Shown in pieces: positions 53,869 to 62,860 of a stretch of 64,000 nt of DNA. Source of the stretch: an uncultured SAR116 cluster alpha proteobacterium (GTDB taxonomy: Bacteria; Pseudomonadota; Alphaproteobacteria; Puniceispirillales; Marisalimonadaceae). The notes below the pieces were generated by a model, which worked only from the letters and a program-made list of their open reading frames with translations, ran no database searches and was not told the origin of the DNA. The stretch covers positions 1 through 64,000 of the forward strand of contig CACIRZ010000002.1 of NCBI GenBank assembly GCA_902589185.1, in the 5' to 3' direction. Position numbers and translations under genes: made by a program. How positions within the stretch are numbered: position 1 is the first letter of the stretch; each line of letters opens with the position of its first letter.

Positions 53869-56760
53869 TTAAGCTAGTTCAATTTGACACAATGAGCACT
53901 TTGTCTCTTGCATCTGCGTTACTGAGTCATATCCATAAGTCATAGCAGTGTTTGCTGCTTCACCTAATACATAAGGATCTGCACCTTCTGGATACTTAGA
54001 TCTAAGATCTTTTCCTTCCATATGACCTCCAAAGTGGAAAGGTAAGAAAGCTACGCCTTTGGCAACACGCTCTGTTACCATTGCCATAACTTTAATTCTT
54101 GCACCCTCTGGAGTTGCAACCCAAACCATTGCACCATTTCTAATTCCTTTTGAATTGGCATCAAATGGATTGATTTCTACAAACATATCCTGTTGTAGTT
54201 CAGCAAGCCATGGATTTGATCTTGTTTCATCTCCACCACCTTCGTACTCAACCAGTCTTCCGGAAGTAAGAATCATTGGGTATTTTACAGAATGATCTAC
54301 ATCCTGAATAGACTTATATAGAGTTGGAAGTCTATATGCCATTCTATCAGAATACGTAGGATAATCTGCTACAAGATCTCTTCTTGAAGTATAAAGCGGC
54401 TCTCTATGCAACGGAATTGGATCTGGGAATGTCCAAACAACAACCCTTGCTTTAGCATTTCCAAATGGGGCACAACCATGCTTAATAGCAACCCTTTGGA
54501 TACCACCAGATAAGTCAACTTTCCAGTTTGCCTTATCACCTCCAACTTTTGCAATTGCAGCTTTTTCCTTTGCTGTTAAATCTTTATCCCAACCAAGTTT
54601 TTTAAGCATAGCCATTGTAAATTGTGGATAACCATCTTTAATTTCAGAACCTACTGGATACGAACCTTCAGCTAATAAATTTTTACCTTTGTGTTCAACA
54701 CCAAATCTAGCTCTAAAACATAGTCCACCTTCTGCCACTGGCTTGGATGTATCATAAAGCAAAGGAGTACCTGGATGTTTCATCTCTGGATTACCCCAAC
54801 AAGGCCAAGGTAAACCATAGTAATCACCATCAACTTCTCCACCAACAGCTTGTAAGGTTGTTTTATCAAAGACATGTTGATTCTTCATGTGCGCTTTAAG
54901 TCTTTCTGGTGATTGACCAGTGTAACCTATAGTCCACATACCACTATTAAACTCTTTAGTGACGTCTTCAATATATGGTTCATCATTTGTTACTTTAATA
55001 TTTCTAAACATACGATCTGCAAAACCAAACTTTTTTGCAAACTTATATATAATTGTATGATCAGGAAGCGAATCAAATGATGGTTCAATTACCTTTTCTC
55101 TCCATTGAAGTGATCTGTTGGATGCTGTAACAGAACCATATGTTTCAAACTGAGTAGTTGATGGAAGTAAATAAACTCCATCTGTCCTATCAGATAAAAC
55201 AGCAGATACTGTTGGATATGGATCAATCACAACCATAAGGTCTAATTTCTCCATAGCAACCTTCATTTCTTTCATTCTTGTTTGAGAGTTTGGAGCATGT
55301 CCCCAAAATACCATTGCCTTAAGGTTGTCCGGCTGTTCAATATTTTCTTTCTTTTCAAGAACTCCATCAATCCACCTTGAGACAGGTATACCTTTCTGGT
55401 TCATCATACTCTTGGTTTTACCATCCTTACCTTTCATTGAAGAAAATCTGGCTTTTATCCAATTATAATCTTCACCCCATACTCTAGACCAATGCTTCCA
55501 AGCACCTGCTGAAAGTCCATAATATCCCGGTAATGAATGAGATAATATGCAAAAATCAGTTGCGCCCTGAACATTATCATGACCACGGAAGATATTTGCA
55601 CCACCACCAGCAGTACCCATGTTACCTAAAGCTAGCTGAAATGCGCAATATGCTCTTGTGTTATTATTTCCATTGGTATGCTGAGTTCCACCCATACACC
55701 AAATGAAAGTACCAGGTCTATTATTTGCCATAAGTTTAGCAACTCTCTTTAGCTGAGATCCAGGAACACCAGTAACTCTTTCAGTTTCTTCTGGATTCCA
55801 CTTCTTAACTTCAGCTCTAACTTCGTCCATTCCATAGACGCGTTGCCTTATGAATTCTTTATCTTCCCATTTATTTTCGAAGATATGCCACATAATTCCC
55901 CAGATTAGGGCCACGTCTGAACCTGGACGAAATCTTACAAATTCGTCAGCGTGCGCTGCGGTTCTTGTAAATCGAGGATCACAAACTATTAACGGAGCAT
56001 TATTCTGCTCTTTAGCTTTCATTAAATGCATTAGAGAAACTGGATGCGCTTCGGCTGGATTTCCACCAATAATAAACATAGCTTTTGAGTTATGAATATC
56101 ATTGTAAGAATTAGTCATTGCCCCGTAACCCCAGGTATTTGCAACACCTGCAACAGTTGTTGAGTGACAAATTCTTGCTTGGTGATCACCGTTGTTTGAA
56201 CCCCAATATGCATAAAATTTTCTAAATAAGTAGGATTGCTCATTATTAAATTTTGCGGAGCCTAGCCAATATACAGAATCTGGACCTGATGTTTTCCTGA
56301 TGGATTCCATCTTGTCTCCGATTTCATTAATGGCATCATCCCATGACATTCTTGTCCATTTACCACCAACAAGCTTCATGGGATATTTTAATCTTCTCTC
56401 TCCACTTGCTGTCTCTCTTACTGATGCACCTTTGGCACAATGCGCGCCTAGGTTTATTGGGCTATCCCAACCTGGCTCTTGACCTGTCCAAACACCATTT
56501 TGGACTTCTGCCATTACTGTACATCCAACTGAACAATGTGTACAAACTGTTTTTTTCATAGACACTGCAGAATTAGAATATGAAGCTTGTGCTGGCTTAA
56601 CATTAGAGCCTGCTAAAGCTGCAGCAGTAGCTAAACCACCTACTGCCAATCCTGAACCCTTCAAAAAAGTACGTCTGTCGACAACTTTTTCTGAAGTTTT
56701 ACCGATGAAAGATGAAGTTTGGGAGCCTATCGCCACCCCTTGCGTCTTCTTTCTAAGCAT
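53869..56760 (-). CDS. formate dehydrogenase catalytic (alpha) subunit, Tat-exported, cysteine type
   Basis: The bis-MGD catalytic subunit, 963 residues. A Tat signal with DRRTFLKGSG has its arginine pair at about 29-30. The [4Fe-4S] cysteines lie at about 73, 76, 80 and 108 (CTHCSVGC). The metal ligand is cysteine 198 in RICHS, where E. coli FdnG has selenocysteine; no in-frame TGA is used. GAMTNSYNDIHNSK and GGNPAEAHPVS follow, as in formate dehydrogenases. It oxidises formate in the periplasm. Tungsten or molybdenum could be the metal; a tungstate importer lies in the same island. AGGAGG precedes the ATG. Confidence 0.95.
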   Translation of the reverse strand: MLRKKTQGVAIGSQTSSFIGKTSEKVVDRRTFLKGSGLAVGGLATAAALAGSNVKPAQASYSNSAVSMKKTVCTHCSVGCTVMAEVQNGVWTGQEPGWDSPINLGAHCAKGASVRETASGERRLKYPMKLVGGKWTRMSWDDAINEIGDKMESIRKTSGPDSVYWLGSAKFNNEQSYLFRKFYAYWGSNNGDHQARICHSTTVAGVANTWGYGAMTNSYNDIHNSKAMFIIGGNPAEAHPVSLMHLMKAKEQNNAPLIVCDPRFTRTAAHADEFVRFRPGSDVALIWGIMWHIFENKWEDKEFIRQRVYGMDEVRAEVKKWNPEETERVTGVPGSQLKRVAKLMANNRPGTFIWCMGGTQHTNGNNNTRAYCAFQLALGNMGTAGGGANIFRGHDNVQGATDFCILSHSLPGYYGLSAGAWKHWSRVWGEDYNWIKARFSSMKGKDGKTKSMMNQKGIPVSRWIDGVLEKKENIEQPDNLKAMVFWGHAPNSQTRMKEMKVAMEKLDLMVVIDPYPTVSAVLSDRTDGVYLLPSTTQFETYGSVTASNRSLQWREKVIEPSFDSLPDHTIIYKFAKKFGFADRMFRNIKVTNDEPYIEDVTKEFNSGMWTIGYTGQSPERLKAHMKNQHVFDKTTLQAVGGEVDGDYYGLPWPCWGNPEMKHPGTPLLYDTSKPVAEGGLCFRARFGVEHKGKNLLAEGSYPVGSEIKDGYPQFTMAMLKKLGWDKDLTAKEKAAIAKVGGDKANWKVDLSGGIQRVAIKHGCAPFGNAKARVVVWTFPDPIPLHREPLYTSRRDLVADYPTYSDRMAYRLPTLYKSIQDVDHSVKYPMILTSGRLVEYEGGGDETRSNPWLAELQQDMFVEINPFDANSKGIRNGAMVWVATPEGARIKVMAMVTERVAKGVAFLPFHFGGHMEGKDLRSKYPEGADPYVLGEAANTAMTYGYDSVTQMQETKCSLCQIELA

Positions 56761-56791
56761 AGTTTTCCTCCTTAAAATAAATTAATTAATA

Positions 56792-56980
56792 TTAGAACCT
56801 AGCGGTTTCATAATAAGTTTTTACATGCTTTGTTTTCTGGTAGCGTGAACCAGTAGTATTTAAAGTCTCATTTGCAGAGGCTGTCTTATTAACAGTTGCA
56901 GCTACAGTTGCAGCAGCAGCTGTGATTGCAGCACCTTTCAAAAAGTCTCTTCTGCCTTTTTTAGATTTATCAATCTTCAT
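56792..56980 (-). CDS. formate dehydrogenase-region Tat-target peptide
   Basis: A protein of 62 residues with a twin-arginine motif GRRDFLKGAA near its start and an alanine-rich stretch, then a short tail containing KHVKTYYETARF. It matches the small 'formate dehydrogenase region TAT target' family found next to such enzymes. The ATG at 56980 is chosen because AAGGAG lies just upstream; a longer frame to 57019 has no support. It lies between the chaperone gene and the alpha subunit gene. Role unknown. Confidence 0.82.
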   Translation of the reverse strand: MKIDKSKKGRRDFLKGAAITAAAATVAATVNKTASANETLNTTGSRYQKTKHVKTYYETARF

Positions 56981-57037
56981 TTTACTCTCCTTAATATACA
57001 GCTCAATTATATGAGCCAATGAAACAGGGGCCTATCG

Positions 57038-57670
57038 CTACCCCGAGACATCCATTGAGAACGATGAACGTTCAATTTCCATAAACTCTTTACCAATAGT
57101 TCCAATTGGCGAATAAAATACCGCTATTTTAGAACTTTCTATATCTCTCATAAGCAGATCAACCCAAGGGGCTAAGTGCTTGTTAAAAAAATCTCTTTGT
57201 TCTGCAATTGAGAATTTCTTATTAAACTTACCTGTAATTAAACCAGCCATCATATCAAATATACTAGCTATGTGATCTTCTGGCTCTTTAACATTGTCTT
57301 CTAACTTAATACCAATGCTTTCCATGTCCTGCCTTAGCTTTGCAAGAGGTTTATCTTTTAAAAATCCAGTTAAATAGTAGGAAGCAAATGGGAGTATTTC
57401 TCCTCTACCAACACCCACAAAAATGCTAACGTACTCATCTCTAATGGTAGGGAGATCAAGAGATGAAGCTAATTTAGAGAGTGTTTTAATGGATTTTCCA
57501 ATGGGAGAATCATCTGATTCAAGAACTTTTAATTGATTGATTAATTCTAAATTAGGCTCTGATCTGAAAAGATTCGCTAAAAAAGAATACATATCAGCTC
57601 GCAACTGATCTTCTTCATTAATATTTTCAACGATTTTGGCGTTAATAGAACTCAAACTTATATCTCCCAA
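57038..57670 (-). CDS. TorD/DmsD-family chaperone
   Basis: A cytoplasmic helical chaperone of about 205-210 residues for a molybdo/tungsto-enzyme subunit carrying a Tat signal. Features are the RADMYSFLANLFRSEP start and EPEDHIASIFDMMAGL, then FFNKHLAPWVDLLMRDI. The likely client is the catalytic subunit. The start is uncertain: TTG at 57670 lacks a ribosome binding site, whereas TTG at 57655 has GGGAG eight bases upstream. It heads the main formate dehydrogenase run. Confidence 0.88.
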   Translation of the reverse strand: MGDISLSSINAKIVENINEEDQLRADMYSFLANLFRSEPNLELINQLKVLESDDSPIGKSIKTLSKLASSLDLPTIRDEYVSIFVGVGRGEILPFASYYLTGFLKDKPLAKLRQDMESIGIKLEDNVKEPEDHIASIFDMMAGLITGKFNKKFSIAEQRDFFNKHLAPWVDLLMRDIESSKIAVFYSPIGTIGKEFMEIERSSFSMDVSG

Positions 57671-57700
57671 GTTGACTATTGATCATAATTTGGAAAAAGG

Positions 57701-57737
57701 AAAGCTTTTTTTTGTGAATAAAAGCTTTTTTTGATTA
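57701..57737. repeat. 20-base-spaced direct repeat in the fdh upstream region
   Basis: AAAGCTTTTTTTT (from 57701) recurs as AAAGCTTTTTTT (from 57721), exactly 20 bases apart, i.e. about two helical turns. Each core AAAGCTTT is itself a palindrome. The repeats lie in the 110-base gap between the DUF3306 gene and the chaperone gene that heads the fdh operon. They could be regulatory or weak terminators for transcription arriving from DUF3306. Nothing else is recognisable in the gap. Confidence 0.4.
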
Positions 57738-57780
57738 ATGTGTTAAGTATAAATTCAAAACTGATATAGTTTTGTTTTAT

Positions 57781-58563
57781 TTATTGATCATCGGTATCAA
57801 TTTTTTTTGGCTTAAACACCATATTTTGGGGCTTTGGTTTACGTTCAACATGTTCCAAAGAAGCTTGTTTTTCCTTATTTTCGTCAGTTGATTGTTCTTT
57901 AAAATTTTCTGCCTCAATTATTTTTTTTCCATTTTGAGAAGTTTCTTTATTTTCTTTATTAAAAATTTGTTTTGGTTCTTCATTTTTAATTTTTTCTATA
58001 TTTTTTTTCTCAGATATTTTTTTAATTTTCTTCGTATTTTTTTTATCTAAAGAAGCATTTTTAGAAATCAAGGATACGTTCTCTTTGTTTTCTTCTTTCT
58101 CATTACTTTCATTTTTATCTTCAATCAAATCTGATAAATAACCCTTACCAACCTTATAAGCTGTCTCCATACCCTCAATTACAGTAGCTGCATCCGTAAA
58201 ATCTTCGTGATAATCATTAATTTCAGCATCAGCAAATCTTATTATTGGATTTAATCTCCACACTCTACGTAAAGCTATTTGACGCAACCTATCAGGCACG
58301 CCCTTTTTAAAAAATACATCTAGTGACTTTTCTGTTTTTATTTTTTCAGGATTTGGAAGATTATATTTTTTTAATAACTCTTCATCGTTTAGCTTATCAT
58401 TTTCTTCATCCAAAGATGATTGATTTTCTCTTTCTGTTGAGCTTTCTGGGTCTATCTGTTTAGAATTAGAGTTTTCTATTTGAGTTTTTTGTTTAGACTT
58501 TTTCTTAGACCATCTAGATAAGAAATTTTCCTCTAATTCTTTCTTTTCTTCTTCCATTTTCAA
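57781..58563 (-). CDS. DUF3306 family protein
   Basis: A 260-residue protein of a family linked to formate dehydrogenase in proteobacteria. The N-terminal FLSRWSKKK and the conserved VPDRLRQIALRRVWRLNP followed by INDYHEDFTD are the family core (to about residue 135). The remainder is a low-complexity lysine/glutamate/asparagine region of more than 100 residues, probably disordered. Function unknown. It is downstream of DUF3305 in one operon. A TTG start is used, with ATG two codons further on. Confidence 0.82.
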   Translation of the reverse strand: MKMEEEKKELEENFLSRWSKKKSKQKTQIENSNSKQIDPESSTERENQSSLDEENDKLNDEELLKKYNLPNPEKIKTEKSLDVFFKKGVPDRLRQIALRRVWRLNPIIRFADAEINDYHEDFTDAATVIEGMETAYKVGKGYLSDLIEDKNESNEKEENKENVSLISKNASLDKKNTKKIKKISEKKNIEKIKNEEPKQIFNKENKETSQNGKKIIEAENFKEQSTDENKEKQASLEHVERKPKPQNMVFKPKKIDTDDQ

Positions 58564-58583
58564 TTTTACCTATCAATAAATCA

Positions 58584-59195
58584 TTAATTATAATAATTTT
58601 TCTTGAGTCTTTGGTCTCCACCTCTACGGATATTCTCATCAATATTTTTTTTATCCCTTTTTCTTTTTTTAAATTCTTCAGGATGAAAATGCACACCTAC
58701 AAACTTGTTTAATAATTCAGCTATGGGGCCATATAATGGAACCTTTTCAACTTTATCCTCACCACAATCTTCATAATCTTGAATGTTGTAGGGAGAAAGT
58801 GACACTTCAGCCAAATGAATATCTATACCGTTATTTTCATTATCTACTTCTTCGTTATCGTCTAATAAGTCTCCATCTCTTAAAACTATGTATATTGAAG
58901 GATCTGAAGACTGAAGGTTTTCAGCATAACCTTCTGCTTCTGCACGATGTAAATCAATTGAAGCATCTGCAACATATAAGTTTTTGTTCTCATCACCTTT
59001 AGATATAGTATCATTTACTAAGGGACGAATCCTTACGTCATTAATTGGTGGATGACCTTCTCCACTAGTTACATTAAGTGGAATCAAATCATTCACCACC
59101 CATTGATGGTTTTCCCATAAATTATCGATCTCTTTTTTTTCAAAAATAATTCTTACTGCATATAAAAGATGTTTGTTATCTTCTAAATTTATCAT
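58584..59195 (-). CDS. DUF3305 family protein
   Basis: A 203-residue protein of the DUF3305 family, commonly beside DUF3306 and formate dehydrogenase. The N-terminal VRIIFEKKEIDNLWENHQW resembles the family opening. The middle has acidic stretches (DDNEEVDNENN) and a VSLSPYNIQDYEDCG segment. The C-terminus is basic. A GAGGG site precedes the ATG. It diverges from the poly-ferredoxin gene over about 150 bases. Function unknown; an assembly role is inferred. Confidence 0.8.
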   Translation of the reverse strand: MINLEDNKHLLYAVRIIFEKKEIDNLWENHQWVVNDLIPLNVTSGEGHPPINDVRIRPLVNDTISKGDENKNLYVADASIDLHRAEAEGYAENLQSSDPSIYIVLRDGDLLDDNEEVDNENNGIDIHLAEVSLSPYNIQDYEDCGEDKVEKVPLYGPIAELLNKFVGVHFHPEEFKKRKRDKKNIDENIRRGGDQRLKKNYYN

Positions 59196-59344
59196 ATTCC
59201 CTCAATTATATAATCAATAAATAAGTGAGTTAGATAACAACATTAAAGGCAAAAAAACAAACTAATTTTTTTTGGTTTTAAGAAATTAATTGACATTATT
59301 GAACATTTAAATAAGTTCGGGTGTCATTCTTGGGAGATTGCTTT

Positions 59345-61375
59345 TTGGAAATAGTTAATAATAATATTCTTGTTTGTAATTGTGAAAACACGATGAAAAT
59401 AGATGAAGACGCATTGTCAAAATCTTGCAAATTGGAAAAAAAATGTAAAGTGTACAGTAATCTTTGTGGTTCTGAATTAGATACTGTTTCAGAACAAATG
59501 ACCTTAAGCAATGAAGAAAATAAAGAATTATTAATTGCATGCACTCAACAAGAAGAAGTTTTTGAAAAACTTGCAGAAGAAAATAATTTTCAAGCACCTA
59601 AAACTTTTAACATTAGAGAATACGCAGGATGGTCTAAAGAAGGTGAAAAAACTATTCCTAAGATGGCTGCGTTAATAAATTCATCTGTGAAAAAAATTGT
59701 TAAAACACCCAGTTTAACGCTAAATTCTACAGGAAGGTGTTTTGTCTACGCTAATTATAAAAACGGTGATAACTCACTTGAAGTTGCCTACGACTTTTGT
59801 AAAAAGTTAAATCAACATTTAGGCGTTACCCTAATGATAACTAACTGTGAAGAAGAAGTTATATTAGAGCCTCAAAATTTTAAAATAACGAAAGGAAATA
59901 TAAGTAAAGCTCAAGGATATTTTTCTCAATTTAAACTTGAAATAAACGACTTTTCAGAAGCTCTTCCTAACAGTAAATCAAATATTGAATTTGGGGAATA
60001 TTTTAAATCTGTAGATACTGAATGTGATATTATAATAGACCTCAGTGAAAACACACCTATGTTTACGGGTGACCATAAACGTGATGGTTATTTTAGAGCA
60101 AGTACAAACAGCCCAAAAGATTTACTAGAAATTTTTGCAAAATCAATTGATATGATTGGTGAGTTTGAAAAACCAATTTACGTAAATTTTAATGATAGCT
60201 TATGTGCACATTCTAGAAATGAAAAATCTGGATGTTCAAAATGTTTAGACGTTTGTCCTGCAAGTGCAATTCAGACCTCCGGTGATGTTGTTTCTGTTGA
60301 TCCAGGTATATGTGGAGGCTGTGGTTTTTGTGGCTCTGTTTGTCCCTCTGGGGCAATTCAAACGGATTATCCTAGTCTTGAAATTATGCTAGGTGATTTA
60401 TCAAATCTACATGATGACTTTATTAAAGCGGGAGGCAAGAACCCTGCCTTGCTCTTATTTGACAATAATTTTGGTAACGAAATGATTAACCTTCTTTCTA
60501 GATATGGCAGCGGATTACCTGCAAATCTTATTCCATACTCAATGCATTCAGTTGGTAGAGCTGGACATGATCTTATGGTATCAGCGATTGCAATTGGATT
60601 TAAAAAAATATTTATATTTGTAGATCCAAAAAATATTGAAGAATTTGATTTTTTGCCAAAACAAATTGAGTTAGCCAATGCTTTACTTTCTGGAATTGCA
60701 AAAAATGAAAATAACTCAATTATAATGATTGAAGAAAATGATCCTGAAAAAATAGAAGAAATTATTTATGAAAAAAATGGTTATACTAAGATAAAATCAT
60801 CTTCTTTTATTGCGGTTGGCGCACCTAGAGGGATTTTAAGAACAGGAATACAAGGTTTATCTAAAAGTAATAAAAATAAACAAGAAATTATACCTTTACC
60901 TGATAATTCCCCCTACGGGATTGTTAATGTAAATACCGAGAGTTGTACAATTTGTCTATCTTGTGTAAGTGCATGTCCAGCTGGTGCTCTACAAGACAAC
61001 CCAGAATCACCACAGTTACTATTCAGAGAAGATGCTTGTTTGCAATGTGGTATATGCGTTGCAACATGTCCTGAAAAAGCAATATCTCTTACATCACAAT
61101 TTAACTTAAGTGATGACGCAATGTCCGCAAAAGTAATTATTGAAGACCAACCCTTCGACTGTACAGTTTGCGGAAAAACTTTTGGATCTAAAAAATCAAT
61201 AGAAAGAATAATTGAAAAACTATCTGCACACACAATGTTTGAAAAAGAAGGCAGAACCGATATGCTTAAAATGTGTGAGGACTGCCGTGTGGGAGCAATG
61301 TTTAAAGAAAATGATAAATTGCTTGATACAAAAGACAGACCTAAACCAAGAACAACTGATGATTATTTAAACTAG
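59345..61375 (+). CDS. large poly-ferredoxin (4Fe-4S) protein of the fdh cluster
   Basis: A protein of about 676 residues with at least four ferredoxin-type motifs: CSKCLDVCP, CGGCGFCGSVCP, CTICLSCVSACP and CLQCGICVATCP. Between the second and third lies an alpha/beta domain (NPALLLFDNNFG to LLSGI) resembling hydrogenase iron-sulfur/HdrA-like modules. At the end a CTVCGKTF with CEDC may bind zinc. N-terminally ILVCNCENTM is a family signature. Start TTG 59345 has GGGAG eight bases upstream; GTG 59321 is the alternative. Probably cytoplasmic, role unproven. Confidence 0.82.
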   Translation: MEIVNNNILVCNCENTMKIDEDALSKSCKLEKKCKVYSNLCGSELDTVSEQMTLSNEENKELLIACTQQEEVFEKLAEENNFQAPKTFNIREYAGWSKEGEKTIPKMAALINSSVKKIVKTPSLTLNSTGRCFVYANYKNGDNSLEVAYDFCKKLNQHLGVTLMITNCEEEVILEPQNFKITKGNISKAQGYFSQFKLEINDFSEALPNSKSNIEFGEYFKSVDTECDIIIDLSENTPMFTGDHKRDGYFRASTNSPKDLLEIFAKSIDMIGEFEKPIYVNFNDSLCAHSRNEKSGCSKCLDVCPASAIQTSGDVVSVDPGICGGCGFCGSVCPSGAIQTDYPSLEIMLGDLSNLHDDFIKAGGKNPALLLFDNNFGNEMINLLSRYGSGLPANLIPYSMHSVGRAGHDLMVSAIAIGFKKIFIFVDPKNIEEFDFLPKQIELANALLSGIAKNENNSIIMIEENDPEKIEEIIYEKNGYTKIKSSSFIAVGAPRGILRTGIQGLSKSNKNKQEIIPLPDNSPYGIVNVNTESCTICLSCVSACPAGALQDNPESPQLLFREDACLQCGICVATCPEKAISLTSQFNLSDDAMSAKVIIEDQPFDCTVCGKTFGSKKSIERIIEKLSAHTMFEKEGRTDMLKMCEDCRVGAMFKENDKLLDTKDRPKPRTTDDYLN

Positions 61376-62364
61376 GAAGAATTAGATAAAGGTAAATTAG
61401 TTAAAATATTTTGAGGTTTAAATTGGATTTTTGAATTTTCATTCATTGCCAAACCTACATATACAGGCTTATCAATCATCTCCTTTACAAATCCCTGATC
61501 AGAATCAAGTTGAAACAAACATAAAATCTGTTTTAATCTTTCTTCGTCAACCTCCAATCCATGATAGAGATCATTTAATATTTTATTAGAATTGCTGTCT
61601 AACCCAAGATGCCAAGACCATTTTTCATCTTCAATTTTTTGCATTGGTTTTATTGAAACATCGATAGAAAGAAAATGATTAATCCATTTTTCAATTACTC
61701 GAGCCAACGCATCTAAGCCTGGTTTAGTGTAAGCAAGATCAATGGATGTATCAAATTTATCTGATCTACCCCAATAATTGTCAGCAGAGCTTTCTCTTAA
61801 AATATCTATGTCAACCTCAAATTGTTTTGGATCATTTACTTTAGTGATTTTTTTCTCAGCTTGAAGTTGAACTGTCGCTTCATCTGCGACCATTATTTCA
61901 TCCTCAGCAATAGTAACAACTTGGGTTCTAAAGAATATTTCTGAAGCTCTAACTTGCATAGGATAAGATGTTTCATTAAGTATATTTCTTAAAATGATTT
62001 GTACCATTTGGTCCACAAAAAGAGGTGGAAAATTTACAGACTGACCTCTAGCTATTGCTAAATATGCAGCATCTAATGTTGAATAATTAGATAAAAAATC
62101 TCTAAATTTTAATATTACTTCATAATTAAAAATTACGTCTTTGTCTTTAATTGAGTTAAGTTCTTTTTTTTCAACTAGAGCAAAAGGTTTATCAACCAAT
62201 TTTTTATGCAGGTTAGTTTCAGCCTCACATGATTCTTCAATTGGTATAACCTCAGGTCTATAGAAATATGCTCGCATAAAGTCTTCAGTAGGAACTAGAT
62301 GACCCTCATCATTTTGATCTAACAAATGCCAACCAGAAGTTAACCAAAAATCGTTTTTAACCAT
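61372..62364 (-). CDS. DUF6352 family protein
   Basis: A 330-residue protein of a family seen beside formate dehydrogenase in proteobacteria. The opening DFWLTSGWHLL and FMRAYFYRPEV are characteristic. No catalytic motif or signal peptide is visible. It ends overlapping the convergent poly-ferredoxin gene by four bases. It is the last gene of a tightly packed run with DUF6505, the lipoate-ligase-like gene and mrp. Function unknown. Confidence 0.8.
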   Translation of the reverse strand: MVKNDFWLTSGWHLLDQNDEGHLVPTEDFMRAYFYRPEVIPIEESCEAETNLHKKLVDKPFALVEKKELNSIKDKDVIFNYEVILKFRDFLSNYSTLDAAYLAIARGQSVNFPPLFVDQMVQIILRNILNETSYPMQVRASEIFFRTQVVTIAEDEIMVADEATVQLQAEKKITKVNDPKQFEVDIDILRESSADNYWGRSDKFDTSIDLAYTKPGLDALARVIEKWINHFLSIDVSIKPMQKIEDEKWSWHLGLDSNSNKILNDLYHGLEVDEERLKQILCLFQLDSDQGFVKEMIDKPVYVGLAMNENSKIQFKPQNILTNLPLSNSS

Positions 62365-62380
62365 TAATTAATTCCCCGAT

Positions 62381-62860
62381 TTAACTCTCATCAACAAAAG
62401 TCCATATTTTTTGTTCTGCACATGAATCAGCTTTAGGGAGATTTCTAAATTTTTCCTTAATTCCGTCAGTTTCCCAAGTTCTTGACAGACTCAAAAGACT
62501 TCCTGTTTCATGATTTTTACACAAATCTAACATGAAATTAATTTCTTCATTAGCAGCTTCTTCAGCCATCTCTTGGGATGGAGCTCCAAAATTATCTATT
62601 AAGAATTTACCTAAATTTGTTTTTAATTGCTGTAATTCTTTTTCCTTTATATTTACTAAACTAACTAATGTACTATACCCAAAAGTTGTACAACCCATAA
62701 ATCCATTTGAAAAAGCTTGCTTTACCTTACCCTTTAAGTCGTCTTGCTTTAAATTATAAAAGTTAAATGTGCCAACTATAGCTAACTCACCTTCTTCAGA
62801 AGCCAAGGGGAAAATATTTAAATCAGATTTGTCGAAACGAATTGTTTTTGCAAACTTCAT
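62381..62860 (-). CDS. DUF6505 family protein
   Basis: A 159-residue protein of the DUF6505 family. The N-terminal KTIRFDKSDLNIFPLASEEG is the family hallmark, followed by GELAIVGTFNFY. Two cysteines (about 56 and 115) are not in a recognisable motif. Its start overlaps the stop of the lipoate-ligase-like gene by four bases, so the two are translationally coupled. Function unknown; always found, as I recall, near formate dehydrogenase genes. Confidence 0.8.
   Translation of the reverse strand: MKFAKTIRFDKSDLNIFPLASEEGELAIVGTFNFYNLKQDDLKGKVKQAFSNGFMGCTTFGYSTLVSLVNIKEKELQQLKTNLGKFLIDNFGAPSQEMAEEAANEEINFMLDLCKNHETGSLLSLSRTWETDGIKEKFRNLPKADSCAEQKIWTFVDES

Noticed and set aside
53669-53877. Two plus-strand open frames opposite the ferredoxin subunit gene
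   Set aside because: They are antisense shadows of cysteine-rich conserved coding sequence.
55900-56200. Selenocysteine in the formate dehydrogenase catalytic subunit
   Set aside because: The metal-ligand codon in RICHS encodes cysteine and the frame has no in-frame TGA, so no selenocysteine machinery is needed.
59290-59295. TTGACA upstream of the poly-ferredoxin gene as a -35 element
   Set aside because: No -10 at the proper spacing; AT-rich background makes such matches common.
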